Source: Rhodococcoides corynebacterioides
GTDB taxonomy: Bacteria > Actinomycetota > Actinomycetes > Mycobacteriales > Mycobacteriaceae
Direction of reading: 5' to 3'
Length of the DNA: 41,881 nt
NCBI RefSeq assembly: GCF_019834675.1
Contig: NZ_JABUBU010000025.1
Location: forward strand, 1 to 41,881
Below, one piece after another: positions 14,961-25,775 of this stretch. Position 1 is the first letter of the stretch. Each line of letters starts with the position of its first letter. The notes under the pieces were generated by a model. That model worked only from the letters and a program-made list of their open reading frames with translations, ran no database searches and was not told the DNA's origin. A program made the translations under genes and the position numbers.

Positions 14961-16832
14961 TCAGGTGCGGACGGGCTCGTCGAACTGGGTGCGGTAGAGC
15001 TCGGCGTACCGGCCCGACGTGGCCAGGAGCTCCACGTGCGTGCCGCGCTCGACCACCCGGCCGTCCTCGATCACCAGGATCTGGTCCGCGGCGCGGATGG
15101 TCGAGAGGCGGTGCGCGATGACCAGGGACGTACGCCCGTCGAGCGCCTCGGCCAGTGCCTCCTGCACCGCGGCTTCCGACGTGGAGTCCAGCGACGCCGT
15201 GGCCTCGTCCAGCACCACCACCCTCGGATGCGCGAGGAGCAGGCGCGCGATGGTCACGCGCTGACGCTCACCGCCGGAGAATCGGTAGCCCCGCTCCCCG
15301 ACGACGGTGTCCAGACCGTCCGGCAGCGACCGCACCAACTCGCCGAGCCGCGCGCGCTCCAGGGCGGACCAGACGTCGTCGTCGGTCGCCTCGGGGCGGG
15401 CCAGGGTGAGGTTGGACCGCAGGGTCTCGTGGAACAGATGCCCGTCCTGGGTCACCATGCCCACCGTCGCGCGGACCGACTCGGCCGTGAGGTCGCGGAC
15501 GTCCACGCCGGCGAGACGCACCGCACCGCCGTCGACGTCGTAGAGGCGGGAGACCAGCTGCGCGATGGTCGACTTCCCCGCGCCCGACGATCCCACGAGG
15601 GCCACCATGTGCCCGGGCTCGGCCCGGAACGAGATGCCGTGCAGCACCTCCTCACCGCCGCGCGAATCGAGGACGGCGACGTCCTCCAGCGAGGCCAGCG
15701 AGACCTTGTCGGCGGACGGGTAGGCGAACCGGACGTCGTCGAACTCGACCGTGACCGGCCCGTCGGGCACCGGACGCGCGTCCGGCGCATCGGCGATCAG
15801 GGGTTCGAGGTCGAGGATCTCGAAGACCCGCTCGAAGCTGACCACCGCGCTCATGATGTCGACGCGCGCGCTCGCGAGCGCGGTCAACGGCGCGTAGAGA
15901 CGCGTGAGCAGCAAGGACATGGTGACCACCGACCCGGCGTCGAGGGTGCCGCGCAGGGCGTAGAAGCCGCCCAGCCCGTAGACGAGGGCCAGCGCCAGGG
16001 CCGAGACCAGGGTGAGGGCGGTGACGAAGGTGGTCTGCACCATCGCGGTGCGCACACCGATGTCCCGCACCCGGCCGGCCCGCGTCGCGAACTCCTGCGA
16101 CTCGTGATCGGGGCGCCCGAACAGCTTGATCAGCGTGGCGCCGGGCGCGGAGAACCGCTCGGTCATCTGCGTCGACATCGCCGCGTTGTGCCCCGCCGCC
16201 TCGCGCTGCAGCGTCGCGAGTTTCGCGCCCATTCGCCGGGCAGGGATCACGAAGACCGGCAGCAGGATCAACGCGAGCAGGGTGATCTGCCACGAGATGC
16301 CGATCATGACGACCAGCGTCAGCAGCAGGGTCACCAGGTTGCTGACCACGCCGGACAACGTGCCGCTGAACGCGCGCTGCGCGCCGATGACGTCGTTGTT
16401 CAGGCGGGAGACCAGCGCTCCCGTGCGAGTCCGGGTGAAGAACGCGATCGGCATCCGCTGCACGTGGTCGAACACCCGGGTCCGCAGGTCGAGGATGAGG
16501 TTCTCGCCGATGCGCGACGACAACCACCGGTTGGCCAGGCCGCTCGCGGCGTCGAACAACGCCACCGCCGCGATGACGACGGCGAGGATCAGCACCGTGC
16601 GGAACTCCACGCCGCGCACGATGCCGTCGACCACCCGCCCCGCGAGGATCGGCGTCGCCACGGCGAGCGCCGCCGACACCACGCTGAGGATCAGGAACCC
16701 GATCAGCAGGCCCCGGAGCGGGCGGGCGAACACCAGGATCCGCCGCAGGGTGACACGGGAGAACGGGCGTGCGTCGGTGTTCTGATGCATGCCGCGATAC
16801 ATCTGGCTGTACGCCACCGATTCCATGCTCAC
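14961..16832 (-). CDS. ABC exporter, fused transmembrane and ATPase domains
   Basis: About 623 aa half-transporter. GTG 16832 is preferred because GGAGGAG lies about six bases upstream; GTG 16847 and ATG 16826 are alternatives. Six TM helices in the first ~330 residues (ABC transporter type 1), then the nucleotide-binding domain: Walker A GSSGAGKST, Q-loop in GMVTQDGHLF, signature FSGGERQRVT, Walker B VVVLDEATASLD and H-loop IAHRLS. Exporters of this shape work as homo- or heterodimers on lipids, drugs or peptides. It follows lon by 40 nt on the same strand. No partner half-transporter is adjacent, so a homodimer is likely; the substrate is unknown. Confidence 0.9.
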   Translation of the reverse strand: MSMESVAYSQMYRGMHQNTDARPFSRVTLRRILVFARPLRGLLIGFLILSVVSAALAVATPILAGRVVDGIVRGVEFRTVLILAVVIAAVALFDAASGLANRWLSSRIGENLILDLRTRVFDHVQRMPIAFFTRTRTGALVSRLNNDVIGAQRAFSGTLSGVVSNLVTLLLTLVVMIGISWQITLLALILLPVFVIPARRMGAKLATLQREAAGHNAAMSTQMTERFSAPGATLIKLFGRPDHESQEFATRAGRVRDIGVRTAMVQTTFVTALTLVSALALALVYGLGGFYALRGTLDAGSVVTMSLLLTRLYAPLTALASARVDIMSAVVSFERVFEILDLEPLIADAPDARPVPDGPVTVEFDDVRFAYPSADKVSLASLEDVAVLDSRGGEEVLHGISFRAEPGHMVALVGSSGAGKSTIAQLVSRLYDVDGGAVRLAGVDVRDLTAESVRATVGMVTQDGHLFHETLRSNLTLARPEATDDDVWSALERARLGELVRSLPDGLDTVVGERGYRFSGGERQRVTIARLLLAHPRVVVLDEATASLDSTSEAAVQEALAEALDGRTSLVIAHRLSTIRAADQILVIEDGRVVERGTHVELLATSGRYAELYRTQFDEPVRT

Positions 16833-16872
16833 GACGCGCTCCTCCACTCGTCCGACCGCACCGGGTACCCGC

Positions 16873-19188
<2,316 letters not shown>

Positions 19189-19266
19189 GGGGTCCTCCAG
19201 GGTTCAGCGTGCTCGGCTCAACCTCGCGGACGAGGACGCTGTTCCCGGGTGGGGACCCTGTTCGCT

Positions 19267-19285
19267 GGGGGCGTACGACGCCCCC
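19267..19285 (-). terminator. Hairpin after the Ohr/OsmC gene
   Basis: GGGGGCGT (19267-19274) and ACGCCCCC (19278-19285) form a perfect 8-bp stem with a 3-nt loop, beginning five bases past the stop of the minus-strand Ohr gene and lying between it and lon. Confidence 0.55.
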
Positions 19286-19289
19286 GATC

Positions 19290-19685
19290 TCAGCTGGTCA
19301 GCGCAACGTCGACACCGGTGACGGACTTCAGGAACGGGCAGATCGAGCGCGCTTGCTCGAGGACGTCGCCCGCGTTCTCGACGCCCGGCAGGGTGACCGA
19401 GAGGCGGTAGGTGGCGTCGTACCCCGCGCCGTCGGCAGCGGCGAGAGTCACCGCTCCCTCGACCGACGCGCCGTCGAGGCTGCCGCCGACGGTGCCGACG
19501 GCGATGCGCAGGGATTCGAGCAGACAGGACGACAACGCAGCCGCCATCAGCTGCTCGGGGTTGGTGGCGCCGCCGGGTCCACCGAGGTCGGCGGGCTCGT
19601 GGACGTCGAGGGTCAGCACGTCGTCGCTGGAGGTGACGGATCCGTCGGTGGCGGTGACAGTGGCGGTGTACAGGTCCTGGCTCAT
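19290..19685 (-). CDS. Ohr/OsmC-family organic hydroperoxide resistance protein
   Basis: 131 aa. Two conserved cysteines are in the family positions: C54 in ALSSCLLESL and C116 in SICPFLKS. Together with TNPEQLMAAAL this matches the Ohr/OsmC thiol peroxidase fold, which reduces organic hydroperoxides in the cytosol using lipoyl or similar thiols. Length and motif order fit Ohr better than OsmC, but the subclass is uncertain. The start ATG 19685 is the only one that fits the family N-terminus (MSQDLYTATVTATDG). It lies 55 nt behind the alpha/beta hydrolase on the same strand. No OhrR gene is adjacent. Confidence 0.85.
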   Translation of the reverse strand: MSQDLYTATVTATDGSVTSSDDVLTLDVHEPADLGGPGGATNPEQLMAAALSSCLLESLRIAVGTVGGSLDGASVEGAVTLAAADGAGYDATYRLSVTLPGVENAGDVLEQARSICPFLKSVTGVDVALTS

Positions 19686-19740
19686 GGTTCTCGGGTGTCC
19701 GCCGCGGACCGCGGGCAAACCCTCGCCGTCGAGGCGGGAT

Positions 19741-20550
19741 TCACGACGCGAGGAATCGTCCGACCACGGACACGAACGTCTCCGGCTCGTCGAGGAAGAC
19801 GGCGTGGGAGCTGTTCTCGAACAGCTCGAACTGCGCATTCGGCAACGTGTCGGCCACGAATCGTGCTGCCTCCCAGGGGAATGCACGGTCGTGGCGACCG
19901 ACGATCACCAACGACGGGAGCGTGAGGCCGGGCAGCAGATCGCGCCAGTCGTGGTGCGTGTGATCGGCCATGACCGCGTTGCGGGCCGACGACGTCATGC
20001 GCGACATCTCCTCGACCAGGACGTCCACTCGGCCGTCGGGAAGGTCCGTCGCGGTGATCTCGTCGACCTGCTCGCGGTCGAACGCCGCCCGGTCGTAGGT
20101 GACCCGGCCCTGCACGGCGGCGAGGGTCGCGTCGTCGAAGATCGAGTGGTGGGCCAGCGTCCAGTCCGGTGCGCGGTACTGCTTGGGGGTCTGCGCGACG
20201 TAGACGGCCTGCCGCAGACGATCGGTCCCGAACAGCTCCTGGTAGCTCCAGATCACCGGGCAGCCGAGAGACCAGCCGAGCACCGTGACGTCGTCCAGGT
20301 CGAGGGCGACGATCAGGTCGCGGAGGTCCGCGGCGAGCCGCGACACCCGGTAGCCGTGGCCCGGATCCTCCGACCGGCCGTGGGCCCGGAGGTCGACGGC
20401 GATCACGCGAGCGTGCTCGGCCAGCCCCGGAACCACGTCGGCGAAGAACTCACCACTGAATCCCCAGCCGTGCAGGAGGATCAGCGGCCGACCCGTCCCG
20501 CTCTCGGTGTAGTGCAGGGTGGTGCCGTCGCCGACCGTCACGGTGCTCAT
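19741..20550 (-). CDS. Alpha/beta-fold hydrolase
   Basis: 269 aa. The fold markers are in order: oxyanion region ILLHGWGFSGEFF (about 25-36), VDLRAHGRSEDP, nucleophile elbow GWSLG with S94, acid Asp in IVGRHDRAFP, and His in ENSSHAVFLDEP near the C-terminus. The family includes non-heme chloroperoxidase-like hydrolases and esterases; RAHGRS with GRHDRAFPWEAARF is typical of this group. Substrate not predictable. It is divergent from the DUF4190 gene and upstream of the Ohr gene in the same direction. Confidence 0.85.
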   Translation of the reverse strand: MSTVTVGDGTTLHYTESGTGRPLILLHGWGFSGEFFADVVPGLAEHARVIAVDLRAHGRSEDPGHGYRVSRLAADLRDLIVALDLDDVTVLGWSLGCPVIWSYQELFGTDRLRQAVYVAQTPKQYRAPDWTLAHHSIFDDATLAAVQGRVTYDRAAFDREQVDEITATDLPDGRVDVLVEEMSRMTSSARNAVMADHTHHDWRDLLPGLTLPSLVIVGRHDRAFPWEAARFVADTLPNAQFELFENSSHAVFLDEPETFVSVVGRFLAS

Positions 20551-20625
20551 CGCTACCCCGTACCCGAATCTCCCCGCGCGGTAACGGTGCGGTCACACCC
20601 GCGCTCGGGGTACCCCGTGTCCGAT

Positions 20626-20631
20626 TACAGT
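20626..20631 (+). promoter_or_regulatory. Possible -10 of the DUF4190 gene
   Basis: TACAGT fits TANNNT and lies 54 nt before the DUF4190 start in the divergent gap with the alpha/beta hydrolase. No clear -35. Confidence 0.3.
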
Positions 20632-20685
20632 CGCGACTACCAGCCGAGACACGTCACGGGTCCCGGCTCGACCCCGAGGAGCCCC

Positions 20686-21276
20686 ATGACCGGTCCCAGT
20701 TACCCCGGCCAGCCCGGACCCGACGACACTCCCCGCGACTCGGGCCAGTACCCCCCGCCCGGGCAGTACGGCTCGAGCCCGCAAGGCGGGCAGTACCCGC
20801 CCCCGCCCGGCGGACAGTACGGCCAGAGCCCGCAGGGCGGACAGTACGAGGCCGCCCCGCAGTACGCGGGCGGCTATCAGCAGCAGCCGCCGGCGAGTCC
20901 GAAGAACGGCATGGGAATCGCCGCGCTGGTGGTCGGCATCCTGGCGCTCCTGACGTCGTTCACGATCTTCGGCGGCATCGTGCTCGGCTTCGTTGCGGTG
21001 ATCCTTGGTTTCATCGGGCGAAGTCGAGTCAAGAAACTCGTAGCCACCAACAAGGGGATGGCGACCGCCGGAATCGTGCTCGGTGTGCTCAGTATCGTCG
21101 TGGCCGCCGCGCTGGTGTTCTTCGGCTTCCGCCTGTTCCAGGAGGTCGGCGGCCAGGATCTGACCGAGTGCCTGTCGAACGCGGGCAGCGATCAGGCGAA
21201 GGTCGAGCAGTGCCAGCAGGAGTTCACGAACAACATCGAGGAGCGTTTCTCGGTGACCCTCACACCGACGCCCTAG
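20686..21276 (+). CDS. DUF4190 domain membrane protein with Gly/Pro/Gln-Tyr-rich N-terminus
   Basis: 196 aa from ATG 20686 with GAGGAG upstream. The first ~70 residues are low complexity and repeat GQYPPP / GGQYGQSPQGGQYE units, a cytoplasmic tail common in actinobacterial membrane proteins. Two TM helices follow (about 79-108 and 121-145), joined by the DUF4190 loop GRSRVKKLVATNKGMATAGI. The C-terminal ~45 residues contain two Cys (TECLSN, VEQCQQEF) and are probably outside. Function unknown; the repetitive tail may mediate protein contacts. A hairpin follows 24 nt after the stop. Confidence 0.8.
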   Translation: MTGPSYPGQPGPDDTPRDSGQYPPPGQYGSSPQGGQYPPPPGGQYGQSPQGGQYEAAPQYAGGYQQQPPASPKNGMGIAALVVGILALLTSFTIFGGIVLGFVAVILGFIGRSRVKKLVATNKGMATAGIVLGVLSIVVAAALVFFGFRLFQEVGGQDLTECLSNAGSDQAKVEQCQQEFTNNIEERFSVTLTPTP

Positions 21277-21299
21277 GCTGATCCACCTGTGACGCGGAT

Positions 21300-21327
21300 G
21301 CCCGGTTGACGACCCCGTCGACCGGGC
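21300..21327 (+). terminator. 12-bp stem tetraloop hairpin
   Basis: GCCCGGTTGACG (21300-21311) pairs with CGTCGACCGGGC (21316-21327), 12 pairs including one G-U, with loop ACCC. It lies between the DUF4190 stop and the next start and is followed only by ATT. It likely terminates the DUF4190 transcript. Confidence 0.55.
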
Positions 21328-21338
21328 ATTCCCGTGTC

Positions 21339-21605
21339 ATGAGCGATGCCGCGAACACTCCTGTCGACACCACCAGCGTCGATCCCCGCGAGGCCACTCG
21401 GGGCACGGGCGCCGACACCGCGCAGTCCGAGTCCGAACGTGACGAGGCGATCCGCGAATTCGATCACCACGCGGAGACCGACGGCCCGGACACCCTCGAC
21501 CGCAGCGAAGCGGTGGTCGACGAGGGCAAGACACTGGGCACGCCGGATCCCGAGGACGTCACCCCCGGCGACAAGGACGACAAGCAGACGACGCGGTCGG
21601 AGTGA
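21339..21605 (+). CDS. Small acidic hydrophilic protein, unknown function
   Basis: 88 aa from ATG 21339 (TTG 21306 in frame is inside the hairpin and less likely). The sequence is rich in Asp, Glu and Thr and poor in hydrophobic residues (e.g. ESERDEAIREFDHHAETDGP, DPEDVTPGDKDDKQ), so it is probably disordered. No Shine-Dalgarno is obvious. It ends three bases before the stop of the convergent RNase HI gene. Such short acidic proteins are frequent in actinobacteria without known role. Coding potential is supported by amino-acid composition only. Confidence 0.55.
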   Translation: MSDAANTPVDTTSVDPREATRGTGADTAQSESERDEAIREFDHHAETDGPDTLDRSEAVVDEGKTLGTPDPEDVTPGDKDDKQTTRSE

Positions 21606-21608
21606 CCG

Positions 21609-22112
21609 TCAGAAGAGCGTGACCGGTTCCGCCGCGGCCATCGCCACGGCGGACCCGGCCGGCGGGCTCTCCTCGAGCGTGCCGTCGCGGACTCCCCGCG
21701 CGGCCTCACCGGCGAGCTGGTCGGCCATCTCGTTGTATTCGTTGCCCACGTGCCCGCGGACCCAGCGGAACCGCACGGGGCCCTCACGCTCGGTGATCGC
21801 GCGATCGATGGCCCGCACCAGGTCGAGATTGCGCACCGCGGTGCCGGTGGACGTCCGCCACCCCTTGCGCTTCCAGCCCGGCAGCCATTCCGACGCGCAC
21901 TTGATGGCGTACTGACTGTCTGCCTCGATGAGCAGCGGCTCCGCGCCCGGGTGCGCGAGCACGGCCTCCAGCAGCGCTCTGAGCTCGGCGATCTGGTTGG
22001 TGCCGGACGACGCTCCACCCGATGCGCTGGGTCCGGTGTGGTCGACCCAGGCCCAGCCGATGGCGCCGCCCGGGTTCTTCAGGCAGGACCCGTCCGTACT
22101 CACGATGATCAC
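21609..22112 (-). CDS. rnhA: Ribonuclease HI
   Basis: 167 aa from GTG 22112. The catalytic DEDD set is visible: D7 (STDGSC), E43 (NQIAELRALLEAV), D65 (IEADSQYAIK) and D131 (NEMADQLA); H121 in RGHVGNE is the conserved mobile-loop His. It cleaves RNA in RNA-DNA hybrids. About 20 extra residues after the core (ARGVRDGTLEESPPAG onward) form a short unstructured tail. The frame runs upstream of the start without homology. It is divergent from the AcuI-like gene, with 85 nt between. Confidence 0.9.
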   Translation of the reverse strand: MIIVSTDGSCLKNPGGAIGWAWVDHTGPSASGGASSGTNQIAELRALLEAVLAHPGAEPLLIEADSQYAIKCASEWLPGWKRKGWRTSTGTAVRNLDLVRAIDRAITEREGPVRFRWVRGHVGNEYNEMADQLAGEAARGVRDGTLEESPPAGSAVAMAAAEPVTLF

Positions 22113-22184
22113 GTCCGCGACAGTATCCGCACCCACCGACACGGTCCGGTTCCCGCGCCGACGTCGCCCGCACCGGGGTTCCCC

Positions 22185-22190
22185 TACCCT
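22185..22190 (+). promoter_or_regulatory. Leaderless-type -10 of the AcuI-like gene
   Basis: TACCCT, seven bases before GTG 22198, with no Shine-Dalgarno. Same geometry as at ligD and the DUF222 gene. Confidence 0.45.
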
Positions 22191-22197
22191 CGATCGT

Positions 22198-23202
22198 GTG
22201 ACCGCACCCAACGACAGCTTCCGTGCCCTCGTCGCCCGCGCGACCGACGACGGCATCGACCTCGCCGCCGAGACCGTCGACGCGTCGTTCCTGCCGGACG
22301 GCACGGTGACGGTGGCCGTCGAGTACTCGTCGATCAACTACAAGGACGCGCTCGCCGTCACCCCGAAGGGTGGCGTCGTGCGGGACTACCCGATCGTGCC
22401 GGGCATCGACCTCGCCGGCACGGTGGTCGCGTCGGAGTCGCCCGACATCGCCGTCGGCACCCGCGTCGTCGCCCACGGATACGAGATCGGCACCGGCCGC
22501 CACGGTGGGTACGCCGAGTACGCGCGTCTGCCGGCGGAGTGGGTGGTCCCGCTGCCGGACGACCTCACGACGGCGGATGCCGCGGCCATCGGTACCGCGG
22601 GCTTCACCGCGGCGATGAGTGTGCAGGCCCTCGAGCGGCACGGCGTGCGGCCGGATGACGGACCCATCGTGGTGACCGGCGCGAGCGGCGGCGTGGGCAC
22701 GGTGGCCGTGGACCTGCTCTCGCGCAAGGGTTTCGAGGTGGTCGCGTCCACCGGAAAGACGTCGGCGCACGATCTGCTGCGCACCCTGGGGGCCGCCGAG
22801 GTCGTCGGCCGGCTGCCCGCGGACCCGGACGCGAAGCCCCGTCCGCTCGGCACGGCGCGGTGGGCCGGTGCGGTCGACTGCGTCGGCGGTGCGACGCTGG
22901 CCGACGTGCTCTCCACCGTCCGGTACGGCGGCGCCGTCGCGGCGAGCGGACTGACGGGTGGGCCGACGTTGTCGACTACCGTCCTGCCGTTCATCCTGCG
23001 GGGAATCGCGTTGCTGGGCATCGATTCCGTGCAGATGCCGATCGACGCCCGACGTGCGCTCTGGGCGCGGCTCGCCGACGATCTGCGTCCGAGCCGACTC
23101 GCCGAGGTGACCACCGAGGTGGGGTTGGACGGCGTCCAGGGCGTGATCGACGCACTGCGAGGCGGCGAGAACACCGGGCGCGCGCTGGTTCGTGTCCGGT
23201 AG
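22198..23202 (+). CDS. AcuI/YhdH-type quinone oxidoreductase (MDR family)
   Basis: 334 aa zinc-free medium-chain reductase. YSSINYKDALAVTPKGGVVRDYP and PGIDLAGTVV are hallmark strings of the YhdH/AcuI group, which reduces acryloyl-CoA or quinones with NADPH. The Rossmann nucleotide site is VVTGASGGVGTVAVDLL (about residues 156-172). The conserved C-terminus LLGIDSVQMP is present. GTG 22198 is chosen because of the -10 element seven bases upstream. Its last 11 bases overlap the start of the AlkA-like gene. The substrate is inferred from the subgroup. Confidence 0.85.
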   Translation: MTAPNDSFRALVARATDDGIDLAAETVDASFLPDGTVTVAVEYSSINYKDALAVTPKGGVVRDYPIVPGIDLAGTVVASESPDIAVGTRVVAHGYEIGTGRHGGYAEYARLPAEWVVPLPDDLTTADAAAIGTAGFTAAMSVQALERHGVRPDDGPIVVTGASGGVGTVAVDLLSRKGFEVVASTGKTSAHDLLRTLGAAEVVGRLPADPDAKPRPLGTARWAGAVDCVGGATLADVLSTVRYGGAVAASGLTGGPTLSTTVLPFILRGIALLGIDSVQMPIDARRALWARLADDLRPSRLAEVTTEVGLDGVQGVIDALRGGENTGRALVRVR

Positions 23203-24121
23203 CGAGTCCCCCTCCCTGCGGCGGGTCCTGCACTCGGATCGTCCACTGAGCCTGCGCCACACGCTCTCTCCCCATCGACGGGGTCGGAGCGACCCGACGC
23301 ACCGCACGCTGCCCGACGGAAGCATTTGGCGGACATCGTTGTTCGCGAGCGGGGCCGTGACCTACCGACTCCGCCAACCGTCGCGTACCGAGGTCGTCGC
23401 CGACGTGTGGGGCGACGGCGCCGAGGAGTTCGTCGACACCCTGCCCGGTCTGGTCGGAATGCTGGACGACGCCACGGGATTCGCACCCGAACACCGCATC
23501 CTCGTCGAGGCCGCCCGACGCCTGACTCACCTCCACCTCGGCCGGACGGGGCAGGTGTTCGAAGCGCTCGTCCCCGCCGTCCTCGAACAGAAGGTCCACG
23601 GCGTCGCTGCGTTCGCGTCGTGGCGTCGCCTGGTGACGCGCTTCGGCGCTCCCGCACCCGGCCCGGCGCCGTCGGGCATGGCGGTGTCGCCGCCACCGGA
23701 CGTCTGGCGTCGTGTTCCGTCGTGGGAATTCCACCGCGCCAACGTCGATCCGAAACGAGCGCGCACGATCGTGGAGGCCGCACGGGTCGCGGACAAGCTC
23801 ACCCCGATCGTGGGCATGACCCACGACGATGCGTATCGACGCCTGCGGCTGGTCCCCGGCATCGGCGAGTGGACGGCGGCGGAGGTGTGCCAGCGCGCCC
23901 TAGGCGACGCCGACGCGCTGTCGGTCGGCGACTATCACCTGGCGGCGGTGATCGGGTGGAGTCTCGTCGGCGCCCCGATGACGGACGACGAGATGGTGGC
24001 GTACCTCGAGCCGCTCCGCCCGCACCGGTACCGGGCGGTGCGGCTCCTCGAGGTGAGCGGGATGGCGGTGCGGCCGAAGTTCGGGCCGCGCACCCCGATC
24101 ACCGACCACCGGTTCCACTGA
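23192..24121 (+). CDS. AlkA-like DNA-3-methyladenine glycosylase
   Basis: 309 aa from GTG 23192. HhH-GPD core: LEQKV (K134) before the domain, helix-hairpin-helix LRLVPGIGEWTAAEV (about 218-232), and catalytic D247 in LSVGDYHL. The first ~90 residues (LRHTLSPHRRG ... SIWRTSLFASGAVTYRL) are the AlkA-type N-terminal domain typical of actinobacteria. It removes alkylated bases from DNA. No Cys-rich iron-sulfur loop follows, in agreement with AlkA and not with EndoIII/MutY. It overlaps the upstream reductase by 11 nt and may be co-transcribed with it. No Ada regulator is adjacent. Confidence 0.9.
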   Translation: MSGSESPSLRRVLHSDRPLSLRHTLSPHRRGRSDPTHRTLPDGSIWRTSLFASGAVTYRLRQPSRTEVVADVWGDGAEEFVDTLPGLVGMLDDATGFAPEHRILVEAARRLTHLHLGRTGQVFEALVPAVLEQKVHGVAAFASWRRLVTRFGAPAPGPAPSGMAVSPPPDVWRRVPSWEFHRANVDPKRARTIVEAARVADKLTPIVGMTHDDAYRRLRLVPGIGEWTAAEVCQRALGDADALSVGDYHLAAVIGWSLVGAPMTDDEMVAYLEPLRPHRYRAVRLLEVSGMAVRPKFGPRTPITDHRFH

Positions 24122-24141
24122 CCCGCGGGGAATGATTCGCG

Positions 24142-24165
24142 TACAGTCTGCGTTGAAGCTTCAAC
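24142..24165 (+). promoter_or_regulatory. Promoter and perfect palindromic operator of the VOC gene
   Basis: TACAGT (24142-24147) is a good -10, and GTTGAAGCTTCAAC (24152-24165) is a perfect 14-bp palindrome covering the expected transcription start. The TTGAA-N2-TTCAA shape is like operators of MarR/DUF24-type redox or quinone sensors. The cognate regulator is not adjacent. Confidence 0.65.
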
Positions 24166-24188
24166 ACTGACTGGAAAGGACTCCCCCC

Positions 24189-24701
24189 ATGGCCATCTCT
24201 CGGCTCAACCACGCCGTTCTCTACGTTCGCGACGCCGAGCGCAGCGCCGCGTTCTATCGCGACGTGCTCGGATTCCGCGTCGTGATGGCGATGGGCGACC
24301 GCGCCGTCTTCCTGCAGGCTCCCGACAGCACCAACGATCACGACCTGGGCCTGTTCTCCGTCGGCGACGCGGCCGGCGCCAGTCCCGCCGGTCGGGCGAC
24401 GGTCGGCCTCTACCACCTGGCCTGGGAAGTGCGGACGCTCGCCGATCTGGCCACGGTGCGCGACGATCTCGCCGGCGCCGGAGCGTTGGTCGGCGCGTCC
24501 GATCACGGCACCACCAAGAGTCTCTACGGGCAGGATCCCGACGGCCTCGAGTTCGAGATCGTCTGGCTGATCCCGGCCGACCGCCTCGACGACGCGATCC
24601 TTCAGGCCAAGACCACCATTCGGCCGCTCGACCTCGACGCGGAGATCGAGCGTTTCGGTGCGGACACCCTCGGCGGCATCGGTATCAGCGTGTCGGCCTG
24701 A
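24189..24701 (+). CDS. VOC-family (glyoxalase/extradiol dioxygenase-like) protein
   Basis: 170 aa with GGAAAGGA upstream of ATG 24189. One vicinal-oxygen-chelate module pair: NHAVLYVRDAERSAAFYRDVLGFRVV (residues 7-32) and LYHLAWEVRTLADL onward, closing with DPDGLEFEIVW. Metal ligands by position are H8, H76 and E123, a His-His-Glu triad that fits Fe(II) or other divalent metal. The group includes catechol 2,3-dioxygenases, glyoxalases and thiol-transfer enzymes. The palindromic operator suggests induction by a quinone, catechol or electrophile. A 33-residue C-terminal tail after the module is unassigned. Confidence 0.8.
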   Translation: MAISRLNHAVLYVRDAERSAAFYRDVLGFRVVMAMGDRAVFLQAPDSTNDHDLGLFSVGDAAGASPAGRATVGLYHLAWEVRTLADLATVRDDLAGAGALVGASDHGTTKSLYGQDPDGLEFEIVWLIPADRLDDAILQAKTTIRPLDLDAEIERFGADTLGGIGISVSA

Positions 24702-24740
24702 CGCGGGAACAGTGAGCACGGCTCACGAGTTGTTCTCGGT

Positions 24741-25688
24741 ATGACTCGCATCGGACACTCGGACCTGGACGTCTTCCCGCTCGCGCTCGGCGCCAACACC
24801 TTCGGATGGACCTCCGACGAGGCCGCCTCGCACGACATCGTCGACGCGTTCCTCGGGGCCGGCGGGTCGTTGATCGACACGGCCGACTCGTATTCGGCGT
24901 TTGCACCGGGCAATTCGGGCGGCGAGTCCGAAACCGTCATCGGTAACTGGTTCGCCCGGACCGGCCGGCGAGACGACGTCGTCCTCGCGACCAAGGTGAG
25001 TCGGCACCCGGACTTCCCCGGTCTGTCCGCCTCGAACATCGCCGCCGCGGCCGAAGCATCGCTGGCGCGACTCCAGAGCGACCACATCGACCTGTACTAC
25101 GCGCATTTCGACGACGAGGACACCCCGCTCGACGAGACCGTCGCCGCGTTCGATGCCCTCGTGAAGGCCGGCAAGGTCCGCTACGTCGGCATCTCGAACT
25201 ACTCCCCCGAGCGTGCACAGGCCTGGCTCGACATCGCCGATCGGGAGGGCTTCGACAAGCCCGTCGCGCTACAGCCGCACTACAACCTGGTGCACCGGCA
25301 GTCCTACGAGCCCGCGCTGCAGGGGCTCGCGACCGAGAACCACCTCGGCGTGTTCCCGTACTTCGCGCTCGCGTCGGGCTTCCTCACCGGGAAGTACCGC
25401 ACGAAGGACGATCTCGGGGACAGCATGCGCGGGAAGATGGCATCGGGATACCTGAGCGACTCGGGGCTCGCCGTCGTCGACGCGCTCGCCGAGATCGCGG
25501 AAGCCCACGACACCGCCATTCCGACCGTGGCGCTCGCCTGGCTCCTGACCCGGCCGGGCATCGTCGCACCGATCGCCAGCGCGAGCCGGATCGGGCAGCT
25601 CCCGTCGTTGACCGAGGCGCCCGGCCTGAGCCTGACGGACGACGAGGTCGCTCGGCTCACCAAGGCCTCGGACGCTGTCGGGGAGTAA
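24741..25688 (+). CDS. Aldo/keto reductase
   Basis: 315 aa TIM-barrel NADPH oxidoreductase. The catalytic tetrad is in place: D46 (LIDTADSY), Y51, K85 (LATKVS) and H122 (YYAHFDDED). VRYVGISNYSPERAQ and LQPHYNLVHR are typical of the YajO/Tas-like AKR subgroup; the coenzyme loop is PIASASRIGQL. It reduces aldehydes or ketones. It lies 39 nt after the VOC gene on the same strand and may share its palindrome-controlled promoter, which would fit a joint role against reactive carbonyls. This link is inference. Confidence 0.9.
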   Translation: MTRIGHSDLDVFPLALGANTFGWTSDEAASHDIVDAFLGAGGSLIDTADSYSAFAPGNSGGESETVIGNWFARTGRRDDVVLATKVSRHPDFPGLSASNIAAAAEASLARLQSDHIDLYYAHFDDEDTPLDETVAAFDALVKAGKVRYVGISNYSPERAQAWLDIADREGFDKPVALQPHYNLVHRQSYEPALQGLATENHLGVFPYFALASGFLTGKYRTKDDLGDSMRGKMASGYLSDSGLAVVDALAEIAEAHDTAIPTVALAWLLTRPGIVAPIASASRIGQLPSLTEAPGLSLTDDEVARLTKASDAVGE

Positions 25689-25762
25689 GACTCTGGCCGC
25701 CCGCCCTTCGATCGGTGTCCCGGTTCCCGGTCGTTGTCGTGGCGGGTGTCGGTGGGAGCCAC

Positions 25763-25768
25763 TACAAT
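25763..25768 (+). promoter_or_regulatory. Leaderless-type -10 of the DUF222/HNH gene
   Basis: TACAAT, seven bases before ATG 25776, with no Shine-Dalgarno. The promoter looks intact although the gene is frameshifted. Confidence 0.5.
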
Positions 25769-25775
25769 CGAACAC

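Noticed and set aside
21289..21309. Six-codon frame after TAGGCT, considered as leader peptide for attenuation
   Set aside because: No regulatory codons and the following hairpin is explained as the terminator of the DUF4190 gene.
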